From Centrapalus pauciflorus (taxonomy: Eukaryota > Streptophyta > Magnoliopsida > Asterales > Asteraceae), in assembly GCA_020465985.1 (NCBI GenBank), contig JAANYP010001787.1, forward strand, positions 208,501-272,500: 64,000 bases of DNA. The letters are read 5' to 3'. Positions 56,168 to 64,000 of the stretch are shown in pieces. Position numbers and translations under genes: made by a program. The stretch's first letter is position 1; every line of letters begins with the position of its first letter. The notes below the pieces were generated by a model. The model searched no databases. It was given only the letters and a program-made list of their open reading frames with translations, and was not told the origin of the DNA.

Positions 56168-58786
56168 TCAAGCACCAATAACTTCAGTTGCTTCAGGGAT
56201 CGGCTCATCAGTAGGCCTATCCAACTTCACACCAACATCTTCCGTGTAATCTCCATGAACCTACATATCAGACAATCATAAATTTCTAACTCCGGCCTCT
56301 AATTGGATCAACTAACATCCTGTATTAAAATGATTTGCGTGATGTTTCAAGTGGATAACAAATTACATGTTTATCAACAAATATGATCAAAATAAGCCCA
56401 ACCATAACGAGTAAATTCTTTTTATCCATGTTAGTTGTGCAGTACTTGGATGCAATCAGTTGATTTTTTTTCTTGTTTTTGTATGGCTATATAATAGCCT
56501 CAATGGGTTCAATAAAGATAAGCTTAACATCTATCAAAGTAAACTGCACGTGTAGATTCCGTTTTAAAAACAGTAGCTTACCTCCATCAATTTGCCAATG
56601 TCAAACTTGGGTGCCTTCAAAATCTTAACTTTGCGGATGAAAACATTCTGCAATGGGTAGATGCTAGATGTTGCCTTCTCAATCTCTCTCCCAATTGATT
56701 CCGGGATGAACTTCTGAACTAACTCCTTCAGATCACAAGACTGAGCCTGGCTCACCATGATCTCCCTCATCTTCCGACGAATCTAACAAAATCACACATA
56801 ACATGTAATATTAGCTTTTTAAAAATACTGCAACTGTAATTGTTAAACATGAGCATCTCACAAGTAAGCATGAATAGCAGTTGCAACCAAAAGGTAAAGC
56901 ATCAGTTTGAAACCTGTCGGATTTGGCTAGATTGTGCGTAGCATGTCCTCTTCACCTGGTTGGCACGCTTCTTCGTGAAGCCAATGCAGAACATCCTCAA
57001 TGTGTAGTTATCAGTCGTCTTCACATCAACATGTGCCTCAATCAAAGACTGCCATTTCCTCACAAGAGACCTGAGCTTATCTGTGGTAAAGTCCATACCC
57101 TGCAAAGAAAATGCAATTCAGCACTAAGAATATATTAACTATACAGAAAAACTAAAAACAATAAGTAAAATCTTTTGCTGTTTAAAAACAAAACCAATAA
57201 GCAAAATATTGTATCATACCCAAAAATTGGTCAACACATTCTTTCCTTGGACGTCCTCAGCTCTCAGGCGGATCTTTCTGTATGCATGATCCTCATCATT
57301 TTGAAGGTCAGCCAAAGATACCTCAAAGACACGATGTTTCAGTCCTTCTGAGGCAATCTGATAAAAAAAGGAAGTTTAGCCTCCAGTTTCTAGAAGCTCA
57401 TGACATGTGATAATTTTCAATACACAAAACAAACTTCACAGAATACGATTGTATAGTTCAAGGAAAAACAATCACAACAGTACTTCAAGAGGTCTGAATC
57501 TAATCTTGTCACGTCAAATTCATGACTTCAACCAAATAAAAAATCAAATTCTATGCTTATGTTCTCTTATGTGGCATTTGGTTCATGGAATGGAATTCGA
57601 AGGAATTGGAATTTAAATTTTAGTTATTAATATAGTTGATGGTGATGGTAGAAGATGATTTTAGTATTGATTAGAGATGTAGGTCGGAATCTATTCATTT
57701 ATAGATTGGAATTTAATTCATTTATGATTTGGAATGAATGCCAACTTCCTATAAACAAATAAATTTGACGGATAACATAAATTTTAGCCCATTCCATTAG
57801 TTATCAAAAATTGAAATCAAGCTTAATTTAAATTCCAATTCCATCGAATTCCTATTTCAATATAACTGCATCATTTGAATGGCAAAAGGAACTAGACAGC
57901 TAGACTACTAGAACAATGAGAAACAAGAAATAAATCCAAGATAACAACGATTTCTCATGCTTACTAATGGGAAAGAGTAACATCGGTTCCCAATAAGTTA
58001 GGGTAGGGAAAGAGAAACAATGGCATGCACGCATACAAGACAACTGAACTCAGCAATAGGTGGATAGCTCAATTCAATCTCAGCAATCCCCATGGCGCAA
58101 ACTGGAGCAACTAAATGAGATTTTCAGTGTACCTTCGAGTCAAATGCTAATTAACATTGACTAAAGTACACAAACCACATATCTAGTTACAGGATCTCAC
58201 CATATTCTACACAACAAGTGTTCAAGACAGGCAAAAAAATAATGAACAAGCTACAGCAGAAAGGAACGCATTTTCTATAAAATCCTTCATATCCAGTTCT
58301 ATACTTCTATATCAATTTAAACTTCATATATTACAACTTAAAATATCAGGCACTAGATGATTTTAAATAAATACAAAAATAGCAAATAAAACTACGACGA
58401 AAAAGATGCAGGCTTTACCTTGGTACCTTGAGTACGGGTAACTAGGGTTTTGCCAACATTCCTGGTAGTGAATAATGATGGAGCTTTGATATCATACCAG
58501 TCCTTTTTGGAAAAGGGATCAGCTCTGTTTACATGTATTATTAAGAAAACATTGAATCAATTTGCTATACAAAATTTTATACATCATATAACCGATAAAC
58601 TAATAAAAAACGACCAATTTGTTAAAAACTACTCACGCTTTCTTCTTTCCTCCCTTCTTCCCCTTAGAAATTCGCTTGTTCTTCCTGTTCAACCAGATCA
58701 CGAACACACAAACGGATGACACACGAATCAAAACAATAAGCGTAAATGCGAAAGCAAGCAAGAGAGATATAGTACCCGACGGCCAT
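56168..58786 (-). CDS. RPS3A: 40S ribosomal protein S3a (eS1), seven exons, 260 aa
   Basis: Exons on the - strand: 58776-58786, 58637-58684, 58419-58524, 57220-57357, 56914-57099, 56582-56782, 56168-56260, all with GT-AG borders and one continuous frame. The protein begins MAVGKNKRISKGKKGGKKK and ends EATEVIGA. Conserved eS1 phrases: KKDWYDIKAP, GMDFTTDKLRSLVRKWQ, RANQVKRTCYAQSSQIRQ, REIEKATSSIYPLQNVFIRK, KAPKFDIGKLMEVHGDY. Length equals the family norm. eS1 sits on the small-subunit platform near the mRNA exit and is essential for translation. The first exon has only 11 coding bases, a common arrangement for ribosomal protein genes. Intron 3 (1.06 kb) contains a Tourist-like MITE. The promoter shows telo-box and site II motifs. 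No defect seen. Confidence 0.97.
57568..57880. mobile_element. Decayed Tourist-like MITE in RPS3A intron 3
   Basis: Left GTGGCATTTGGTTCATGGAA and an inverted TAAATTCCAATTCCATCGAA near the right end. Same interior words as 54384-54685 (GATGGTGATGGTAGAAGAT). The right terminus is degraded. Confidence 0.55.
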
Positions 58787-58876
58787 TGTTAGGTTCCGAG
58801 CTCCGAATTAAACACACCAAGTAAGCTGTCGTCGACGGCGAGAACAAAGCCAACAACCTTCCTTTCGATAACACGG

Positions 58877-58965
58877 AAAACCCTACAGATGCTTAAAGAG
58901 GAGATCAGGACGCGGGCTATTTCGGCCCAATAAGCCAAACAGGATGAATGGGCCAAAACAGCCCA
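58877..58965 (-). promoter_or_regulatory. RPS3A promoter: telo-box and three site II motifs
   Basis: AAAACCCTA (telo-box, 58877-58885) lies about 95 bp before the ATG. Three TGGGCC/TGGGCT-type site II elements follow at 58924-58929, 58949-58954 and 58960-58965. This combination is characteristic of plant ribosomal-protein promoters bound by TCP factors; binding here is inferred. Confidence 0.7.
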
Positions 58966-59425
58966 AAGTAATGGGGAGTATATTATTTGTTAGAGTAATA
59001 ATGGGACTTTTCTAATTTTATACGGGGTTATTTAAGAATCATGGTGTCATTAATCATTATCAATACTAGTTTATTACATGGTATATTTAAATAACCGTGT
59101 TTAATTATTGATAGTTGTATATGAAATGTTTCGATAAAAATCTAAAAGTATAATCATGCAGTTGCATAAGATTACCAGGAAAAATGAAAGATAAGAAGCT
59201 TTTTGTATTCAAAACATAAAACCCTAGTCAGAGGATTTTTTATAAATAAATTACTTTTATTTTTTTTATTAATGAAAATTGCAAGATACACGTGTCATGT
59301 CTTCGTTAATTCAAATGACAGTTTATTTAATCGTCAAATAACATGTAGTTATTGTTTTAGTAGAATAGATAGATAGATTGTTAGTTTAGTTTATGACTCA
59401 TATTTACATGGATAAAATTATTAAA

Positions 59426-59431
<6 letters not shown>

Positions 59432-59518
<87 letters not shown>
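59432..59518. repeat. (TA)n microsatellite, left of MITE
   Basis: About 43 TA units. Confidence 0.96.
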
Positions 59519-60044
<526 letters not shown>

Positions 60045-60602
60045 TAAAAATAAAATACATAATTATTAATTGTTTAAAATAATATAATAATACTATTAGT
60101 ATTTATCATAATTATTATCTTTCCACCTTTATAATAGATATTAATGATAGATATTAAAATTTTTACATTTGGATTTAACCACGATCATTAAGGATAATAA
60201 TGATAAATATTTATTTTAGATAAAATATTAATTTAATATGTTGTAATATTAATAAAGAGGGTTTATTATGAAATAAACCAACATGTTTTCATGTTTTTTA
60301 CGTTTCCGTTTTTTGTTGTAAGTTTTTTTCATAATAATACTAATAAAAAAAATTTAAATATAATGTAATTAAATAGGAGGGTGAATTAGAAGAAAAAAAA
60401 AAGGCAAAAAAATGAACATTTCCTATATTGTAAAAGTGACACATAACCACTGATTGATTATAGTCGTATAGATGCCAAAAAGGCACAAAAAGGAACTCAG
60501 GAACTGCCAGTGCCCAATGCATGCCCATGACCCGGAACCTTACCCACCCACATCCATACTGAGGGTTGGGTTTGATTTGATGTTTGATGGTGGGACGGTG
60601 CG

Positions 60603-61868
60603 GTGGTCAGTGGTCTATCACTGTACCAAGACGTCACCAATCGGCGCACTCTAGCTCCACCTACTCAGTCTCAACCCCCATCCTCATCATTATCATCCAC
60701 CACCGGACACATTTCTATTTCCAAACCTCTTCCGCCGCCACCACACACCTCCATACTTCAACCACCACCACCACTGGATTGCCCTTCCCCCCCGTACCAC
60801 CACCCTCACATGTCGTCGGCGGCCACCGGACAGAAACCTGCACGGAAATTTCCACCACCTTGCTGGACACGCGACGAGGCACTGGTACTCATCGAAGCCT
60901 ACCGAGACCGATGGTACGCCCTCCACCGCGCCTTCCTCCGAACCCCCGATTGGGACGCCGTGGCTGAGAAAGTAACCAACACTTGTCCAGGTGTCCTCCC
61001 GCCAAAGACCTCTGCTCAGTGCCGCCACAAGATGGAGAAGCTCCGCCAACGTCATCGAGCCGAAAAACAACGCGCCTCCGCCTTCTCCGGCGATCGCTTC
61101 TTCTCTACCTGGTTCTACTTCGAAGCCATGGAGGCCATGGAAAACGGATCCAACACTGAAACCGAACACAGCACAATCAATTCACCACAAATCCTCATCC
61201 CACAACCTCATGCTTTGAATCCGGGTCCGGGTCGTGGGATTCGTTTCAAACCTTCAGCAGTTCAGAATTTGGTTACTTTAGCCACTAGTTCAACCAAACA
61301 CACCCCCAAACCAAGCCCTAATTTGAATTCCAGGGTTTCAAGTCGTTACTCTTTTTATCCAAATCAAAACGATGAACACGGATGCCTTGTAGAAACCCCA
61401 ATTAGAGAATCAAAAATTCATAAAATTTCTTCAATTGGTAGTGGAACTAGAATCAAATCCTCAATAAGCCCTGAGGAATCGGGTCGATCGAGTCTTAGGC
61501 CAAGGAAAATCAGCAAGGTCGTTAAGGATGATGAAGTTGAGGACGATAATGGTGAAATGTGGATCAAAGTCCCTAGGAAGAACAATTTATTTAGAGGAAT
61601 GCATCAAAATGAGAAGCATTATAATGAGGGGAAGAAGGTTAATGGTGGGTTATCGGAGGTGGTTTCATCGATCAAGTTATTGGGAGATGGGTTTATGAAG
61701 ATGGAGAAGATGAAGATGGATGTGGCTAGGGAGATTGAAAAGATGAGAATAGATGCTGAGATGAAACGTAATGAGTTGATACTCGAGTCGCAGAGACAGA
61801 TCGTCGATGCGTTTGTAAAAGGTGTGATCGAGGCTAGAAAGCAGTCAACAACAATGGCACATTTGTAG
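60603..61868 (+). CDS. Trihelix transcription factor (SIP1/ASIL-like), single exon
   Basis: ORF of 421 codons from the first in-frame ATG. A later ATG (60810, residue 70, MSSAATGQKPARKFPP) may be the true start, because residues 1-69 are Pro/Ser-rich and unstructured; that would give 352 aa. The trihelix (Myb/SANT-like) DNA-binding domain spans about 87-155, with its tryptophans in CWTRDEALVLIEAYRDRW and TPDWDAVAEKV, then SAQCRHKMEKLRQRHR. The middle is Ser/Pro-rich and low complexity with a basic patch (SLRPRKISK). The C-terminus (about 350-415, FMKMEKMKMDVAREIEKMRI) is a coiled coil typical of the SIP1 clade, used for dimerisation. It is likely a nuclear repressor or activator binding GT-type elements; targets unknown. 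Strong GC richness of the 5' part is normal for the Pro/Ala-rich region. Confidence 0.9.
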   Translation: MVSGLSLYQDVTNRRTLAPPTQSQPPSSSLSSTTGHISISKPLPPPPHTSILQPPPPLDCPSPPYHHPHMSSAATGQKPARKFPPPCWTRDEALVLIEAYRDRWYALHRAFLRTPDWDAVAEKVTNTCPGVLPPKTSAQCRHKMEKLRQRHRAEKQRASAFSGDRFFSTWFYFEAMEAMENGSNTETEHSTINSPQILIPQPHALNPGPGRGIRFKPSAVQNLVTLATSSTKHTPKPSPNLNSRVSSRYSFYPNQNDEHGCLVETPIRESKIHKISSIGSGTRIKSSISPEESGRSSLRPRKISKVVKDDEVEDDNGEMWIKVPRKNNLFRGMHQNEKHYNEGKKVNGGLSEVVSSIKLLGDGFMKMEKMKMDVAREIEKMRIDAEMKRNELILESQRQIVDAFVKGVIEARKQSTTMAHL

Positions 61869-62079
61869 GTTGTAAGATGATCAGAAGCTTTTATCATTCT
61901 TTTTCAAGAATGCAACTTTAGTTTAAACTTTAAATTAGATGTATAAAGTTAAAAATGCAAACATGTTGTTGGTTTTGTGTTCTTGATTATATGATCAAAC
62001 TCTAATTCATGTGATTGTTCATAATTCCTTACAAAACTCAAAACTCTTCTTTTACAAAATGATCATTAAAACCATAAAT

Positions 62080-62774
62080 TCATCTATATTTTTGTATGGT
62101 TGCCATTAGTTTCGACCAAAATCGATGAGCTCCTTTCTGAGTCCTTGCATTAAAGGTTTTCATTATTGCATTCGCCTTCTTGGCCGAGGATTTACTCCTT
62201 TTCGCCTCTTTTTGCTTCACCCTTCTCTTGCTATACGATATCGCAAAACACTTGAATATTTTGTCCCAATTCAAGAAACTTGATTGCTTCTTTAGCTTTT
62301 GCTTTCTTGGAACAGGAAGTACCTATCATGTTATTGCATATTGTTAAAATGATAACTAAAGACTGAAATCTTTGATTTACTTTATATTTTAGCGACAATT
62401 ACCGGAGCCATAGGTTGTTCGTTGTTGCTGGTGGAAGCAACAACTAAAGAGTCGTGATGGTGATGAGAGTTGGATGGTTTCAAAGACGCTCGAAGATGTT
62501 GGGAGTAGCTAAGGAGCTCGGCTCTTCTATTGTTTCCTTCACCGTTTTTAGACCGATGGAGATGGTGATGGTGATGCTTAATATCGCCGTTGATTCTTGA
62601 TTTTAATCTTTTTTTTCTTGGTATCTCCTCATAAACAGCAACCAAAACAGCCTTTTCTTTGCAACATTTCATCTACAATCTCAATATTCAAAAGAATTTG
62701 TCATAATATGAGATAAAAAGTGTGTAGGAGGGGGAGAGAATCAAAGAAGAGATGTTTACCATATTGGTTTGCAT
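62080..62774 (-). CDS. Small basic His-rich protein of unknown function, two or three exons
   Basis: Exons 62403-62672 and 62080-62322 on the - strand join at CCG|GT...ATAG|GTA to give 170 aa starting MKCCKEKAVLVAVYEE. An extra 15-bp exon (62760-62774, MQTNM) with donor GTAAAC and acceptor TTGTAG just before that ATG would add five residues in frame. Features: Cys pair at the N-terminus, His runs (HHHHHLHR, SHHHHDS), Lys/Arg clusters (PRKKRLKSR, KRRVKQKEAKRSK), and a C-terminal helix with KGAHRFWSKLMATIQKYR. No known domain recognised. It is convergent with the trihelix gene, with a 211-bp gap. Splice sites and frame agreement support a real gene; the function is unknown. Confidence 0.65.
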
Positions 62775-62779
62775 ATTTG

Positions 62780-63206
62780 TAGAAGAGAGAAGAAACATAG
62801 AAAATCTTGATATGAAGTATGTTCACATAATATATAGAAACAACAATTTGATTAATGTTAAATTATGGATGAACAAATAATAATGATAATTTCAATAAAG
62901 ACAAGATTAATTATAAAGGGATGCTGGCCAAGAAGTCGATTAATGTTGCGTTTGGTAAATTCTTTGGGTTGATCGTTAATCGAAAGGACATGTTTGTGGC
63001 ATATGAATCCAAATACTAACATCCAATTTAATTTTTATTACATATTTAGAATGTTCCAATATAATAAATTACATTAAAAATGTTCTATGTGACTTTGGTT
63101 AAGCGAATAAACTTTTCGAATCAAAGCTATTGATTGTGGTTTTATGGTGTGTTTGTAAAAGTAAAGTTGGCTATTTATTTGTCAAGTGTTATGAAATATC
63201 ATCGAT
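62780..63206. other. Intergenic / promoter of the small basic gene
   Basis: AT-rich, no ORF. TATATTAT at about 62828-62835 (- strand ATAATATA), some 55 bp before the putative micro-exon, is a possible TATA box. Confidence 0.35.
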
Positions 63207-63848
63207 CACTGCTACAAAACTGGTAAATGAGCCCCATAATTATAGTTAGGTTTGTTTAAAAATATGTAAAAAAAAAAAACCCCGGGCTACGTTAAAACCC
63301 GTGTTTGTAATGTAAATAACCCGGTTTTATATTAAGCAACCAGGCTTTATTTCCTCGAGATCCAACGGCCCTATTAAGTCTTATTTGTAAACTTAAAATA
63401 AATGTTTTTAAGGTCGAATTTGTAAGATTGAAGTTTTATATATGCTGAATTAGTTTACTACTGATTTATAAAATCATGTATTTTTTTCACTTATTAGGAA
63501 ACACTGGTTATTATTAAATTAAACATTATGGTGCAAATAAATTAATAAAAATTTTCAAATATATATTTTGGACCCAATTATTTAGTAGTAAACCGAGACT
63601 GTATGTAAGTATTTTCCAGAGCTTTGTTTTGGTTGGACCAGTAATTTATTTAATAATAAATATGGCTCTATTTAAGTATTTTTAGAGTTTTGTTTAGCAA
63701 CAAACTGGGCTTTATTCATAATCTGATCTGCTTAAATAACCTGTCTTTATTTCGGTTTTTCATGAAGTCATCCTCCTTTCAAGTCCGGTTAAATAGCCAT
63801 GCTATATATGCTTTTTATTCGGGCACTATTATGCTTCTTGTGGTAGTG
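63207..63848. mobile_element. CACTA-like non-autonomous element
   Basis: Starts CACTGCTACAAAACTGG and ends CTTCTTGTGGTAGTG, the complement of CACTACCACAAGAAG, matching the CACTACAAnAA style of CACTA ends. Flanks GAT and AAT could be a decayed 3-bp duplication. Repeated TAACCCGGTTTTAT and AACCAGGCTTTATTT phrases inside resemble subterminal repeats. No transposase. Confidence 0.6.
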
Positions 63849-64000
63849 AATTTTGGAAAACTTGTTATCTTTATGATATAATATTATGTCTATGGATGTA
63901 TGTGTTCTATTCATCAATTTGTTCTAAAAGATTCGTTATGTAGTAGTGATTTTGTGTTCATTGATATGGATAATATTAACGATAATTAATGGGACCACAT

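Noticed and set aside
60693..61169. 158-codon antisense ORF over the trihelix gene
   Set aside because: GC-rich coding DNA keeps the opposite strand open; the + frame has the trihelix domain.

Overview
This is plant nuclear DNA: AT-rich, with split genes that have GT-AG introns, a 40S ribosomal protein gene, an SnRK2 kinase, G-type lectin receptor kinases, nsLTPs, a Ty1/copia retrotransposon, and many MITEs, Mutator-like foldbacks and long (TA)n arrays. The gene families point to a eudicot. An Asteraceae-like genome is my best guess from the style of the repeats, but it is not proven. No rRNA, tRNA, CRISPR array or bacterial-type operon was seen.

Layout. 1-987: last two exons of an unidentified + strand gene. 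3875-9559: tandem pair of G-type lectin receptor-like kinases on the + strand. The first has a degenerate kinase (HCN in place of HCD, broken P-loop). The second is kinase-competent but carries a short intron inside the activation segment. 12934-16661: complete nine-exon SnRK2 kinase (SnRK2.7/2.8-like, 334 aa). 16700-20300: tandem-duplicated region ending in a BAG/IQ chaperone-regulator gene (- strand) with heat-shock elements; an orphan copy of its promoter lies beyond its 3' end at about 18190-18425. 21534-26195: very young Ty1/copia element (- strand) with identical 162-bp LTRs and a 5-bp target duplication, yet three breaks in gag-pol. 26200-34300: AT-rich intergenic DNA with MITEs and microsatellites. 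34386-35145 and 52204-53859: two related two-exon nsLTP genes whose introns are filled with MITEs. 35592-51402: transposon-rich stretch with two relatives of a long Mutator-like foldback element, another 9-bp-TSD foldback, hAT MITEs, a short Helitron, and a chimeric locus (an ATG exon, a 21-bp palindromic tandem repeat and an isolated oxidosqualene-cyclase exon). 56168-58786: ribosomal protein S3a/eS1 (- strand, seven exons) with site II and telo-box promoter motifs. 60603-61868: single-exon trihelix transcription factor. 62080-62774: small basic His-rich protein of unknown function. 63207-63848: CACTA-like non-autonomous element.

How it fits together. The genes are unrelated housekeeping, stress-signalling and surface-receptor genes, not a pathway cluster. 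The two kinase receptors and the two nsLTPs are local duplicates. The most notable structures are the pseudokinase/intron-gain receptor pair, the orphan heat-shock promoter in a segmental duplication, the recently inserted but already broken copia element, the chimeric cyclase-exon locus, and a set of (TA)n-embedded elements with shared termini. Exon boundaries were deduced from splice sites and reading-frame continuity by eye; no alignment or transcript was available.
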